This document shows positions 8,257 to 17,309 of a stretch of 64,000 nucleotides of DNA, piece by piece. How positions within the stretch are numbered: position 1 is the first letter of the stretch; the number at the start of each line of letters is the position of its first letter. This DNA is from CAITJF01 sp032654645. Lineage in GTDB: Bacteria; Pseudomonadota; Gammaproteobacteria; Burkholderiales; Gallionellaceae. Location of the stretch: assembly GCA_032654645.1 (NCBI GenBank), contig JAULAW010000013.1, positions 248,001-312,000 on the forward strand, written 5' to 3'. The notes below the pieces were generated by a model. That model was not told where the DNA came from. It made no database searches and worked only from the letters and a program-made list of their open reading frames with translations. The translations under genes and the position numbers were made by a program.

Positions 8257-8368
8257 AACGTATTCCCCGTTGGCTGCATCCCGCAGCCCAAGTGCCGCGA
8301 GAATTCGCATTCAAAATAGTTGCGCAATATTATCATTTTTAGGCAATCAACCCCAAGGTAAAGCCTTG

Positions 8369-8554
8369 ATGGATGCGCAGATGCTGGCGTTGATCCAATC
8401 CCTCCACGCAGAATTCAAGCACAACCTGCCGGTAGCGCCGAACCTGCTGGATCATAACTTCATGCCAGAAGCACCCAATCAGATATGGACATCCGGCATC
8501 ATCCATTTTTGGACGGATAAAGGCTGGTTATATCTGATGAAACAGCTAGTGTAG
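8369..8554 (+). pseudogene. remnant of an IS3-family transposase (OrfB)
   Basis: The translated piece HNLPVAPNLLDHNF.PEAPNQIW.SGI..FWTDKGWLYL matches the start of the integrase core of IS3-family OrfB, where the usual text is APNQ.W..DITY..TDEGWLYL. It is preceded by DAQMLALIQSLHAEFK, which resembles a more upstream helix of the same protein, so an internal deletion seems to have joined the two. The frame stops at TAG right after WLYL, long before the second Asp and the Glu of the DDE triad. No inverted ends were found. The 490 bases between yebC and comEC hold only this remnant and the hairpin at 8598. Confidence 0.7.
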
Positions 8555-8597
8555 TGTTGCGCGCTGGTTGGAACTTATGCCAACGGCCATCGCTGCA

Positions 8598-8625
8598 TGT
8601 AGGTCGGGTTGAAGCCCAACCTACA
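8598..8625. repeat. short palindromic intergenic repeat
   Basis: TGTAGGT...GGG..GAA..CCC...ACCTACA forms a hairpin of about ten pairs. I know this as a common dispersed palindrome (the GTAGGTCGGG type). It is not followed by a T run, so it is not an intrinsic terminator. Confidence 0.5.
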
Positions 8626-8747
8626 AGGTTTTGCACATAAGTACCTCCAAGAGCGAAACACTACACTAACAGTCTCATCCGTCGTTTCATCAGTAGTTTT
8701 TCAACATCCTGTTAACCCCACGATGATTCGGGGTTACTCTATGCCAC

Positions 8748-11156
8748 ATGCGCGCCTTTTCCATTTTCTTCGCTCTCGGCATCTGGCTGCTGCAACAGCA
8801 GGCAGCCCTTCCTGATTTGCGCTGGGCATGGCTGCCCGCACTGTTCGCCCCTGCACTGCTGCTGCCGCGCCGCGCGTGGTGGCAACGCATTGCGCGCGCC
8901 ACCCTGCTCACCGCTATCGCCTGCTCGCTCGGCTTCTTCTATGCCGCATTCTTTGCACAGCAACGGCTATCCCACACCCTGCCAGCAGAGTGGCAAGGCG
9001 AAGATATAGCGGTGGTTGGCGTGGTGGCGGAACTGCCCAAGCAACATGAGCGCGGGCTGCGTTTTACATTCGATGTGGAACAGGTGCTCACCCCCCATGC
9101 CACCCTTCCGCCTCATATTCTGCTTGCCACTTATGATGACGGCCAGGACGAGCCGCTCATCCTTCACGCGGGCGAACGCTGGCAACTCACGGTGCGCCTG
9201 AAGCAACCGCATGGCAGCAGCAATCCGCACGGTTTCGATTTCGAGGTTTGGATGCTGGAGCAGAATCTGCGCGCCAACGGTTATGTGCATCCCAAAGGGC
9301 AAAATGTGCGGCTGGATGCGCTGGTAAAAACGCCGAGCTACCTCATTGAAAGCTTGCGCGAAGCCGTGCGCGATTCTTTCCATAAAACGCTGGGTGATGC
9401 GCCCTATACCGGGGTGTTAGCCGCCCTCGCCATCGGCGACCAGAGCAGCATCCCGGACGCGCAGTGGCGGGTTTTCACCCGCACTGGAGTCAACCATCTG
9501 ATGAGCATTTCCGGCCTGCATATCACCATGCTGGCCGGAATGGCTTTTGCCCTCACTTACGCGCTGTGGCGGCGCAGTGTGCGGCTTACCCTGCGGCTGC
9601 CCGCACGCAAGGCCGCAGCCGTGGCGGGGCTGTTGGTGGCGCTGGCTTACACGTTGCTGTCCGGTTATTCCGTACCGGCACAACGCACGGTATACATGCT
9701 GGCGGTGATTGCCGCCGCCCTGTGGTCATCGCGCACCATCGCACCATCACAAATTCTCACCGCCGCCCTGCTGGTAGTGCTGCTGTTCGACCCGTGGGCA
9801 GTGCTGTCACCGGGATTCTGGCTGTCGTTCGGCGCAGTGGCGCTGATTTTTTATGTGACCGCGCATCGCCTGAGCCGCCCGCACTTACTGTTGGAATATG
9901 GCCGTGTGCAGTGGGCAATGATGATCGGTTTAATCCCGCCGCTGCTGGCGCTGTTCCAGCAAGTGTCATTGGTGTCGCCCGTCGCCAATGCCTTTGCCAT
10001 ACCGCTGGTGGAGTTCGTGGTGGTGCCGCTCACCCTGCTCGGCGCGCTGCTGCCATTCGACTGGATTTTGCACCTCGCGCATCAGTCCATGTCGCTATGC
10101 ATGATCGCGCTGGAATGGCTGAACCGCCTGCCGGACGCGGTGTGGACGCAACATGCGCCGCCCGCATGGAGCGTCGCGCTGGGCATGGCGGGTGCGCTGT
10201 GGTGCCTGTTGCCGCGCGGCTTTCCGGCGCGCTGGCTGGGGTTGCTGATGATGCTGCCGATGTTTCTGGTGTTGCCTGCCGCACCGCCGGATCGTGTGCT
10301 ACGCCTTATTATCTTCGATGTCGGGCAAGGCTTGGCAGTCGCCGCGCAAACGCACAATCATGCGTTGCTCTACGACACCGGCCCCGATTTCAGCGGTGAA
10401 GCGGACAGCGGCAACCGCATCCTGGTTCCCTCGTTGCGTGCGATGGGCATCGCGCAACTTGACGGCCTGATGCTCACGCACGACGACACCGACCACACCG
10501 GCGGCGCACTTTCCGTGATGCAGGCCATGCCGATCAATTGGCTATCTTCTTCACTGCCCGTGCAAAGCCCCATTTTGCAGCAGGCGTCCCCCTCCCTAAC
10601 CCTCCCCCAAAGGGAGAGGGAACTGATCCGTTGCACCGATGGCCAGAACTGGGATTGGGATGGCGTGCATTTCGAACTGCTGCACCCGTCACGCGAAAGC
10701 TACTCACAAGAAAAAATCCGCAAAAACAATCGCGGCTGTATGTTGCGCATCAGCATCGTCAATCAACATATTTTACTGGCTACGGACATTGAGAAGGAAT
10801 CCGAACAGCGGCTGCTTATGGAACACGCCGACAAACTGCCCGCCGCTCTGCTGGTAGTGCCGCACCACGGCAGCAAGACATCCTCCGTGCAACCCTTCGT
10901 GGAAGCGGTGCATCCGCGCTATGCCGTGTTCACCGTGGGTTACCGCAACCGCTTCGGCCACCCCAAGGAAGAAGTGGTCGAACGTTATCGCGCAACAGGC
11001 AGCGAATTGCTGCGCTCGGATGAGGATGGCGCGATTCTGGTGGAAATGGATGCGCAGAATTTCAGCGTGGAGCGTTATCGCAAGACCCATGCGCGGTATT
11101 GGCAGCAGTCCGGTGCTGCGGCAAAGGCGGTAAACGTCTCAGAGTTTCCTGAATAG
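8748..11156 (+). CDS. comEC: DNA internalisation-related competence protein ComEC/Rec2
   Basis: The 802-residue inner-membrane protein has N-terminal hydrophobic segments, a DUF4131-like soluble part, a central multi-pass competence domain (including VNHLMSISGLHITMLAG and a run of hydrophobic helices to about residue 520) and a C-terminal metallo-beta-lactamase-like domain. That domain shows the VGQG...DTG, LTHDDTDHTGGA and VVPHHGSKTS motifs. In competent bacteria ComEC forms the channel that passes single-stranded DNA into the cytoplasm. It is a single gene here with no other competence genes in the window. Residues about 613-627 (ASPSLTLPQRERELI) come from the palindromic repeat and lie in a loop of the nuclease-like domain. 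The ATG at 8748 gives the usual N-terminus. Confidence 0.93.
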   Translation: MRAFSIFFALGIWLLQQQAALPDLRWAWLPALFAPALLLPRRAWWQRIARATLLTAIACSLGFFYAAFFAQQRLSHTLPAEWQGEDIAVVGVVAELPKQHERGLRFTFDVEQVLTPHATLPPHILLATYDDGQDEPLILHAGERWQLTVRLKQPHGSSNPHGFDFEVWMLEQNLRANGYVHPKGQNVRLDALVKTPSYLIESLREAVRDSFHKTLGDAPYTGVLAALAIGDQSSIPDAQWRVFTRTGVNHLMSISGLHITMLAGMAFALTYALWRRSVRLTLRLPARKAAAVAGLLVALAYTLLSGYSVPAQRTVYMLAVIAAALWSSRTIAPSQILTAALLVVLLFDPWAVLSPGFWLSFGAVALIFYVTAHRLSRPHLLLEYGRVQWAMMIGLIPPLLALFQQVSLVSPVANAFAIPLVEFVVVPLTLLGALLPFDWILHLAHQSMSLCMIALEWLNRLPDAVWTQHAPPAWSVALGMAGALWCLLPRGFPARWLGLLMMLPMFLVLPAAPPDRVLRLIIFDVGQGLAVAAQTHNHALLYDTGPDFSGEADSGNRILVPSLRAMGIAQLDGLMLTHDDTDHTGGALSVMQAMPINWLSSSLPVQSPILQQASPSLTLPQRERELIRCTDGQNWDWDGVHFELLHPSRESYSQEKIRKNNRGCMLRISIVNQHILLATDIEKESEQRLLMEHADKLPAALLVVPHHGSKTSSVQPFVEAVHPRYAVFTVGYRNRFGHPKEEVVERYRATGSELLRSDEDGAILVEMDAQNFSVERYRKTHARYWQQSGAAAKAVNVSEFPE
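10588..10622. repeat. palindromic repeat inserted in frame in comEC
   Basis: CCCCCTCCCTAACCCTCCCC followed by CAAAGGGAGAGGG is one arm pair of the dispersed palindrome. It is translated as PSLTLPQREREL. It is shorter than the hrpA copy and leaves the frame open. Confidence 0.7.
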
Positions 11157-11302
11157 TGTTGTGTGATTAATATCACATACAACCATTTTTTAACCAACTA
11201 ATCTGCAAAGCTGGAAATCAAGCAAGTAGTAAAAGGCTCCGCACTGAGCAGTCATTTTCAACCACAGTCGGTCAACAAAAATGTCACGTGAAAGGAAGAA
11301 TC

Positions 11303-11527
11303 ATGCGCACCCTAATTTCTCTTATTGCGGCTTCTGTTTTCGTCGCCATCAGCCCGTTGGCGCATGCGGATACAGCATCTGCCGAACAAATATCAACCGA
11401 GGCAGCCACTAAACCCTCAACTTCGGGCAACTCCGCCGAGGCTGAAAAATCTACTCCCCCGGCAAACACGGTAGAATCGCCAAAACCAAATGCTGAATCA
11501 GAGTTACCTACCTGTGTCCCAAAATAG
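11303..11527 (+). CDS. small secreted Ala/Thr/Pro-rich protein of unknown function
   Basis: The 74-residue product has a signal peptide (MRTLISLIAASVFVAISPLAHA) and then a low-complexity, acidic tail rich in Ala, Ser, Thr, Glu and Pro with one Cys near the C-terminus (LPTCVPK). I do not recognise a family. The ATG at 11303 is preceded by AAAGGAAG, so translation is plausible; a GTG at 11288 is also in frame but less likely. It lies 25 bases upstream of the cytochrome gene, which has the same kind of ribosome-binding site, so the two are probably co-transcribed. The 146 bases before it hold no gene. Confidence 0.6.
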   Translation: MRTLISLIAASVFVAISPLAHADTASAEQISTEAATKPSTSGNSAEAEKSTPPANTVESPKPNAESELPTCVPK

Positions 11528-11552
11528 CGTCTTATACAAAAGGAAGATACAC

Positions 11553-11993
11553 ATGAAAAAAATCTTGCTACTGGCACTTCTACTCGCACCTATTGGCGCC
11601 ATCGCCGCAGAGGGAAGCATGATTGGTCATAGGGCACATGATATGAACGATACAAGAATATCTCTCGGCCTTTCCCCTGAAATGAAGCAGCACCAGCTTT
11701 CAAATATGAGGGCGCATTTGGAAGCGATCCAATCAATCATCGGCCTGCTTTCCAATGGGAATTTTGAAAAGGCCTCGAAAGTAGCCCACACGAAGCTCGG
11801 GTTAACCGAAGAAATGAAACAGATGTGCGACATGTTTGAAAATGAGGATGTTAAAAAACTGGGGCTTGCATTCCACAATAGCGCAGACGAGCTAGGGGAT
11901 GTTTTACAAACGAAAGATATGAGAAAGTCATTGCATGCATTGCGTAAAACAATGGGTTATTGTGTGCAGTGCCATGAGAAATACCGGCAGTAA
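11553..11993 (+). CDS. periplasmic class II-type cytochrome c (C-terminal haem)
   Basis: The protein is 146 residues with a signal peptide (MKKILLLALLLAPIGAIAA). It is predicted helical and carries a single haem site CVQCH at residues 137-141, six residues from the C-terminus. A C-terminal CxxCH on a four-helix bundle is the hallmark of class II cytochromes (c', c-556). An ATG at 11553 with AGGAAG before it gives a proper signal peptide, so I prefer it to an upstream frame-open codon at 11490 that overlaps the previous gene. The likely role is periplasmic electron transfer or small-ligand binding, with partner unknown. In an iron oxidiser it would be one of many periplasmic carriers. Confidence 0.8.
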   Translation: MKKILLLALLLAPIGAIAAEGSMIGHRAHDMNDTRISLGLSPEMKQHQLSNMRAHLEAIQSIIGLLSNGNFEKASKVAHTKLGLTEEMKQMCDMFENEDVKKLGLAFHNSADELGDVLQTKDMRKSLHALRKTMGYCVQCHEKYRQ

Positions 11994-12045
11994 CCTAACG
12001 GGCATAACGATGTGCCTCCCTTGATAATATTGATCGCTATGCCCG

Positions 12046-12152
12046 CCCCCTCCACCCCAACCCTCCCCAACCCTCTCCTCAATCCTCCCCCCATGAGGGA
12101 GGAGGCGATCGTCCCTTCCCCCTTGGGGGGAAGGTTAGGATGAGGGCGTTTT
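12046..12152. repeat. CTCCCC-type palindromic repeat between cytochrome and DUF2784 genes
   Basis: The segment starts CCCCTCCACCCCAACCCTCC and continues through paired arms CCTCCCCCCATGAGGGAGG and CCCTTCCCCCTTGGGGGGAAGG to AGGATGAGGG. It is another member of the family found in hrpA, comEC and between ruvC and ruvA. It fills most of the 210-base gap, and there is no clear terminator. Confidence 0.75.
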
Positions 12153-12203
12153 TGGGAGAGGCGGAAACGAATCGCTACGCGAGCTTCAGTCTAATTGTTC
12201 TCG

Positions 12204-12602
12204 ATGACTGAATGGGCTCTGATCCCCGCCGATCTTATCCTCTTCACACATGCATTGTTCGTGGCGTTTGTCGTTCTGGGGCTGGTTGCGATACTGCTCG
12301 GAAAGTATAGCCGTTGGGGCTGGGTCAGGAATGGGTGGTTCAGGGTTATCCACCTTCTGGCAATCGGCATCGTCATAACTGAATCGTGGCTGGGCTTGAT
12401 CTGCCCGCTTACCGAGTGGGAGAACCGGTCAAGGGGAGCAACGGGCGGCAGCGCCTATTCAAGCTCTTTCATCCAGCACTGGCTGCATGAAATTCTGTTC
12501 TATGATTTTGCCCCTTGGGTTTTTACCGTTGCGTACACCGTATTTGGAATCCTCGTGTTGATTGCCTGGCTGCTCGTGCCGCCGGGGCGTACACGGAAGT
12601 GA
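12204..12602 (+). CDS. DUF2784 family membrane protein
   Basis: The 132-residue protein has four hydrophobic segments and the conserved features of DUF2784: an N-terminal HALFVAFVVLGLV helix, WVRNGWFRVIHLLAIGIVI, WLGLICPLTEWENRSR and a terminal WLLVPPGR. The function of the family is not known. I chose the ATG at 12204; a TTG three codons upstream (12195) is also open. There is no strong ribosome-binding site, perhaps because the repeat element lies just upstream. The next gene starts 91 bases downstream on the same strand but has its own Shine-Dalgarno. Confidence 0.8.
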   Translation: MTEWALIPADLILFTHALFVAFVVLGLVAILLGKYSRWGWVRNGWFRVIHLLAIGIVITESWLGLICPLTEWENRSRGATGGSAYSSSFIQHWLHEILFYDFAPWVFTVAYTVFGILVLIAWLLVPPGRTRK

Positions 12603-12693
12603 AAATGTTTCGATTGACAGCGTTGCCTGAATAAACGAAATTGCCTCCCCGTAACGAACCTCTTAAACACTTATTGATTTCAGGGAGCGCATC

Positions 12694-13302
12694 ATGAAAC
12701 TGTTAGGCACCAATACCAGCCCCTATGTGCGCAAGGTGCGCCTGGTGCTGCTGGAAAAAAATATCACTCACGATTACGTCGTCGATCCGCCACGCGAACC
12801 GGGAAGCCTTGTGGCGCGGGCCAATCCGCTGGGGCGGATTCCTGCGCTGATCCTCGATGATGAGACCTGCGTGTTCGATTCGCCGGTGATCGCCGAATAT
12901 GCCGACAGCCTGAACGACAATCCTGTCCTGATTCCGCGCAACGATGCGCGGGCGCGCATGCGCGTCAAGCGCTGGGAGGCGCTGGCGGATGGCATCATGG
13001 ATTCTGCAGTTGCGGTGCGCACCGAGAGCACACGCCCGGTGGAAAAACAGGAGGCCGGCAATATCAGCCGCAACAACGATGCCATCACACGTGCATTGGC
13101 TTATGCGGCTGACCAGTTGGGCGCGCGCGAGTGGTGCGAGGGGGATTCCGTCACGCTGGCCGATCTTGCGCTGGTGAGCGCCCTGGTCTACCTGAATATG
13201 CGCCAGGCCGAACGTGACTGGCGCAGTGCCCATCCCAAACTGGCTTCATGGTTTGCCCACATGAGCGGGCGCGCCAGCGTCCGCGCCTCGCTTGCGGGTT
13301 GA
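12694..13302 (+). CDS. glutathione S-transferase family protein (YibF-like)
   Basis: The 202-residue product begins MKLLGTNTSPYVRKVRLVLLEK, the thioredoxin-fold half with the SPY.RKVR motif near the glutathione site, followed by NPLGRIPAL with the cis-proline and the DSPVIAEYAD segment that binds the glutathione gamma-glutamyl group. The C-terminal half is the usual all-helical domain with VTLADLALVSAL. Length and motifs suit small bacterial GSTs such as YibF. The substrate cannot be told; detoxification or thiol chemistry is the general role. The ATG is preceded by CAGGGAG. Confidence 0.88.
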   Translation: MKLLGTNTSPYVRKVRLVLLEKNITHDYVVDPPREPGSLVARANPLGRIPALILDDETCVFDSPVIAEYADSLNDNPVLIPRNDARARMRVKRWEALADGIMDSAVAVRTESTRPVEKQEAGNISRNNDAITRALAYAADQLGAREWCEGDSVTLADLALVSALVYLNMRQAERDWRSAHPKLASWFAHMSGRASVRASLAG

Positions 13303-13422
13303 GTTTCCCGAACGCCCCTTTCTTGTGCGCACCACGTTGCCACGCACCAAACTGGCGCGCATATTCGTATTGCTCGGGCGCCGAAAATTATAAAGCCTTT
13401 ATAAATCAATACCGCTTATTGA

Positions 13423-13438
13423 TGGAATAGAAATTGCG
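13423..13438 (+). promoter_or_regulatory. sigma-54 type -24/-12 promoter for the ammonium transporter
   Basis: TGGAATAGAAATTGCG fits the RpoN pattern: TGG at 13423 and TTGC at 13434-13437, with ten bases between the invariant GG and GC. The start of transcription would fall near 13449, 27 bases before the ATG and upstream of the ribosome-binding site ATAGGAG. An enhancer site for NtrC was not identified. Confidence 0.55.
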
Positions 13439-13475
13439 TACTGTTTCTCAGTTTGTTCTCACATAGGAGTAAAAC

Positions 13476-14687
13476 ATGGAAAACCTGGGAAACCTGAAAA
13501 CGGGCAGTGACGCGCTGTTCATTTTGCTCGGCGCCGTCATGGTGCTGGCGATGCACGCCGGGTTTGCTTTTCTGGAACTGGGCACGGTGCGCAAAAAAAA
13601 TCAAGTGAACGCACTGGTGAAAATCCTCACCGACTTTGCCGTATCCACGCTGGCATATTTTTTCATCGGTTACAGCATCGCCTATGGCGTCAATTTTTTC
13701 ACCGGCGCAGAACAATTGGCACAGAAGAACGGCTATGAGCTGGTCAAGTTTTTCTTTCTGCTCACATTCGCCGCCGCCATTCCTGCCATCGTTTCCGGCG
13801 GCGTGGCCGAGCGTGCGCGGTTCAACCCGATGCTTGCCGCCACTTTCGTGCTGGTCGGTTTCATCTATCCGTTCTTTGAAGGCATCGCCTGGAATCATCG
13901 CTTCGGTATTCAGGACTGGTTAAACGCCTCGTTCGGTGCGGAGTTTCACGATTTCGCCGGTTCTGTCGTGGTGCATGCGATGGGCGGCTGGATAGCGCTG
14001 GCGGCAGTGCTGTTGCTCGGCGCGCGGCGCGGCCGCTACAACAAGGAAGGGCGCCTCTCGGCGCACCCTCCTTCCAGCATTCCGTTCCTTGCACTCGGCG
14101 CATGGGTACTCACCGTGGGCTGGTTCGGCTTCAACGTCATGTCGGCACAGGAAATCAGCAAGATCAGCGGCCTGGTCGCGGTCAATTCGCTGATGGCGAT
14201 GGTGGGTGGCACACTTGCCGCACTGTGGCTGGGCAAGAACGATCCCGGCTTCGTGCATAACGGCCCGCTGGCCGGGCTGGTGGCGATATGCGCCGGTTCA
14301 GATCTGATGCACCCGATAGGTGCGTTGTTTGTCGGGGGCGTGGCAGGTGGCCTGTTTGTGTGGATGTTTACGCTGACGCAGAACCGCTGGAAAATTGATG
14401 ACGTGCTCGGCGTATGGCCGCTGCACGGGCTGTGCGGCGCATGGGGCGGCATCGCAGCGGGTATTTTCGGCATGAAGGCATTGGGTGGGCTGGGCGGTGT
14501 CAGCTTCATGGCGCAACTGATAGGCACGCTGCTCGGCGTTGCCATTGCGTTTGGCGGAGGCTATGCGGTTTATGCCGTGATGAAGAAAATGATCGGCATC
14601 CGCCTCGACCCGGAAGAAGAATTTAACGGGGCAGACTTGAGCGTCCATAGAATAACAGCTACACCGGAGCGCGAATCGGGCTGGTAG
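13476..14687 (+). CDS. amt: ammonium transporter (Amt family)
   Basis: The 403-residue protein has about eleven membrane helices, with the two pore histidines of the Amt/MEP/Rh family visible in FAGSVVVHAMGGW and VWPLHGLCGAWGGI. The N-terminus (MENLGNLKTGSDALFILLGA) has no long signal peptide, and the C-terminal tail contains the DPEEEFNGADLSVH stretch typical of Amt tails that contact GlnK. It mediates NH4+/NH3 uptake across the inner membrane. There is no glnK next to it, unlike the frequent glnK-amtB pair. The sigma-54-like promoter upstream points to nitrogen control. The gene converges with the defence cassette, leaving 84 bases between the stops. Confidence 0.95.
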   Translation: MENLGNLKTGSDALFILLGAVMVLAMHAGFAFLELGTVRKKNQVNALVKILTDFAVSTLAYFFIGYSIAYGVNFFTGAEQLAQKNGYELVKFFFLLTFAAAIPAIVSGGVAERARFNPMLAATFVLVGFIYPFFEGIAWNHRFGIQDWLNASFGAEFHDFAGSVVVHAMGGWIALAAVLLLGARRGRYNKEGRLSAHPPSSIPFLALGAWVLTVGWFGFNVMSAQEISKISGLVAVNSLMAMVGGTLAALWLGKNDPGFVHNGPLAGLVAICAGSDLMHPIGALFVGGVAGGLFVWMFTLTQNRWKIDDVLGVWPLHGLCGAWGGIAAGIFGMKALGGLGGVSFMAQLIGTLLGVAIAFGGGYAVYAVMKKMIGIRLDPEEEFNGADLSVHRITATPERESGW

Positions 14688-14771
14688 ATTCGATGGTAGT
14701 AAAAATAAAGCCTGTAACAAAAAGCAGTCATCAACCATCATCTCTTACGATGTATCCGATAACCACCCCCA

Positions 14772-17309
14772 TCAATCCTTCGCCACCACCGTGTCATAAA
14801 GCCCATAGTGCCTCAACCCCTCATGGCTCTCGATTCCCGTATAGCGTAGTGACGCATCTTCGTAACGTCGAAAGGCGAATACGGCCTGGTTCATCTGCTC
14901 CGTATTGAAAACCTTGAGACGGACGAGCAGGTGGAAGTCCTTCACCGTCAATCCGGTGACGGCTAGAAACAAGTCCGGTTCGAGTTTGGTGATCACATCC
15001 TGCAAGGTGTTTTCGCGGAAGTCGGTGAGGTACATGAACGCCGGGATGCGGGTGGCAAACTTGATCAGCTTCTCCTGCACCAGCTTGCGCTTGGACTTGT
15101 ATTCCTTCTCCTCGTCGGAGAGTTCCCGCTTTTCCTTTGCCGACAAATTCTTGTCCTTGGCCTTGTTCTTGAGTTCCTTGACCCTGTCGCTCTTGTTGAT
15201 GATCGTCTCGATGATGTTGTCGCCCAGCGCGCGCCATCCCTCGATGCGCTCCACAGCATCCATTGCCTCGGGATTTTCCATGATGCGGCGCAAGGTGTCG
15301 TTGTCCACGTTCACCAGCATCGCGCTTTCCCACTTGCGCGCCAGCAGCGTGGCCGAAGTGCCCGCCATCGCGATGTCGAGAATGCCGCCCGCGTCAATCT
15401 GCGTCATGTTCGCCCCGTCGTAGGCGAGCACGGGCAGGAAGGACACCAGCTCCTTGACCGCGTTCTCCGGGTTCGATTCGTTGGGCGACAGGCCGATGCC
15501 ATATTCTGAAAGTTGCCGCAGCGCGCGTGTGGGCGCGAAGTCGAACACAAAGCAAACGGGTTTGAGAATCTCCTCCTCGTTCGGGTTGTCGCCGTTGGGG
15601 TTTTTGATCGACCACGCCGACTGCACGCGGAACGCGGCCTGAAAATAAGTCTCGGGCGACTTGAGATTGCGCAGCATCAGGATCGACGACCACTGCGCCA
15701 CGGTGACGCCCGTAGTGAGCTTGCCGCACGAGAGCGTGATGGTCTTAGTGTCGAATCCGCTGCCGATGGCCTTGCGCACTGGCGGCAATGCCTCCAACCC
15801 GATGCCCGCCGAGGCGCCAGCGGCGACGACCACCTCGTAGTCACGCCAGAACACATTGTGCTTTTCCGCCAGCAGGTTCCCCATCGCATGGCAGGCCGCG
15901 ACGTTGGGCAGGAACCAGAACGCGTGCTGCAAATAGGGCAGCACGCGCACATCCGAATACGGAAACGGTGGCCGCGTCCCCGTCTTCAGATGCTCGACCG
16001 ATTTGGGCGCATAGCCCCCACGGATGATGTCCAGCCACTTCTGCACATCGCTCTTGTGTTTGAACTTCGCCGCCTTGCCCGTACCCGTTGCCTCGAAGAA
16101 CGTGTTCAGATCGAACTCGTCAAACTCGCCGCCGCTCGCAATCGCCAGTAGTTCATCCGGCATCTGATAGGTCAGCAGCCGCATCTGTGGCAGCGCACCA
16201 TAGGGGTTACGCTGACCCGGATTCGTCGCGGCGAACATTTCCTTGGCGCGCTGCTCATCGGTGTACGTCCAGTTAAAAATCTGCTCCTCGATAAACTCAC
16301 CCGTGGACAGCGCCTTGAACGGCGTGCCGGAGAGGTATAGATAAGCCTTGGTGGTGATCGGCAGGAACTCGGTCTCCTTCTCCGAGAGCACGCTCAAGTC
16401 CTCGTTCACGTCCCGCAGGTCTGCCGCGTACTCAAGGGCGGACTCCTTCTTGGCAACCACCTCATCCTCGCCCTCGAACAGCTCTTTTGCCGTCTCGCGC
16501 CAGGCACCAAAGTGGTACTCGTCAAACACCACCAGGTCCCAATTCACCGTGTGCAGCCACTCGTTCTTGGGCTTGATGTTCCCCACCGCGTCGCGGCCGA
16601 GCAAGTCCTGAAAAGAGCCGAAATAGACCACCGGCTTCTTCGCGTTGATCTGCGTCGGATCGCCGCCGGAGGATTTCGACAGGTACTGCCACCCATCAAA
16701 GTCAACATGCGATTCGAGGTCGCTTTGCCAGGCATCCTCGACTGCGGGCTTGAACGTCAGCACCAGCACGCGCTTGGCCTTGAGCTTCTTCGCCAACTGG
16801 TAGGTGGTGAAAGTCTTGCCAAAGCGCATCTTCGCGTTCCACAAAAAGCGCGGGACGGCGTTCTTGTTTTCGGCCCAGATCGAGCGGTAGTAGTCGAAAG
16901 TCTTGTCCACGGCATCAAGCTGCTCCCGGCGCATCGGGAAAGTTTCGTGATGTGACCCGGTGAATGTCTGGCCGGTGCGCAGCTCGGCGAGCACGGCCTT
17001 CATGTCCTTGAGCGAGCAACGCATCCACTCCAGTTCGACGTTCTCGAACCCCTTCCTCACCAGCGCCGCGCGCACCTCGTGATCGCTGAAGAGGGTGCAG
17101 TCGTCGCGCTCGGCGGATTCATCGAGTTCGATTTTGTAGTTCTTGATGGCGGCGGTCTTCACCTGCTCCGCGACGCGCTGCTTCACGTTGCGCGTCGTCT
17201 GCCCCACCTTGAGCAGGCCCTTGTGCGCCTTGTCGTCAATCGAGTAGGCGTAGATGCGTGGGCGTGCTTCTGGCTTGGGTGCGAGAATTTCCTCGATGGG
17301 CTTAGTCAT
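14772..17309 (-). CDS. GIY-YIG nuclease / SF2 helicase fusion, probable restriction subunit
   Basis: The 845-residue protein starts with a GIY-YIG-like nuclease domain of the T5orf172 type (IYAY at about residue 20, then LLKVGQTTR..VKQR, with a likely catalytic Glu in SDHEVR). It continues as a superfamily 2 helicase: MRFGKT in place of a canonical Walker A, DEYH for motif II, SGTPF for motif III and QAAFRVQSAW for motif VI. A lysine-rich coiled region (about residues 695-745) precedes the C-terminal domain. The combination suggests ATP-driven translocation coupled to DNA cleavage. Its ATG (17309) overlaps the stop of the methyltransferase gene by eight bases, so the two are translationally coupled. 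It could be the restriction arm of a DNA-modification system; this is inferred, not known. Confidence 0.75.
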   Translation of the reverse strand: MTKPIEEILAPKPEARPRIYAYSIDDKAHKGLLKVGQTTRNVKQRVAEQVKTAAIKNYKIELDESAERDDCTLFSDHEVRAALVRKGFENVELEWMRCSLKDMKAVLAELRTGQTFTGSHHETFPMRREQLDAVDKTFDYYRSIWAENKNAVPRFLWNAKMRFGKTFTTYQLAKKLKAKRVLVLTFKPAVEDAWQSDLESHVDFDGWQYLSKSSGGDPTQINAKKPVVYFGSFQDLLGRDAVGNIKPKNEWLHTVNWDLVVFDEYHFGAWRETAKELFEGEDEVVAKKESALEYAADLRDVNEDLSVLSEKETEFLPITTKAYLYLSGTPFKALSTGEFIEEQIFNWTYTDEQRAKEMFAATNPGQRNPYGALPQMRLLTYQMPDELLAIASGGEFDEFDLNTFFEATGTGKAAKFKHKSDVQKWLDIIRGGYAPKSVEHLKTGTRPPFPYSDVRVLPYLQHAFWFLPNVAACHAMGNLLAEKHNVFWRDYEVVVAAGASAGIGLEALPPVRKAIGSGFDTKTITLSCGKLTTGVTVAQWSSILMLRNLKSPETYFQAAFRVQSAWSIKNPNGDNPNEEEILKPVCFVFDFAPTRALRQLSEYGIGLSPNESNPENAVKELVSFLPVLAYDGANMTQIDAGGILDIAMAGTSATLLARKWESAMLVNVDNDTLRRIMENPEAMDAVERIEGWRALGDNIIETIINKSDRVKELKNKAKDKNLSAKEKRELSDEEKEYKSKRKLVQEKLIKFATRIPAFMYLTDFRENTLQDVITKLEPDLFLAVTGLTVKDFHLLVRLKVFNTEQMNQAVFAFRRYEDASLRYTGIESHEGLRHYGLYDTVVAKD

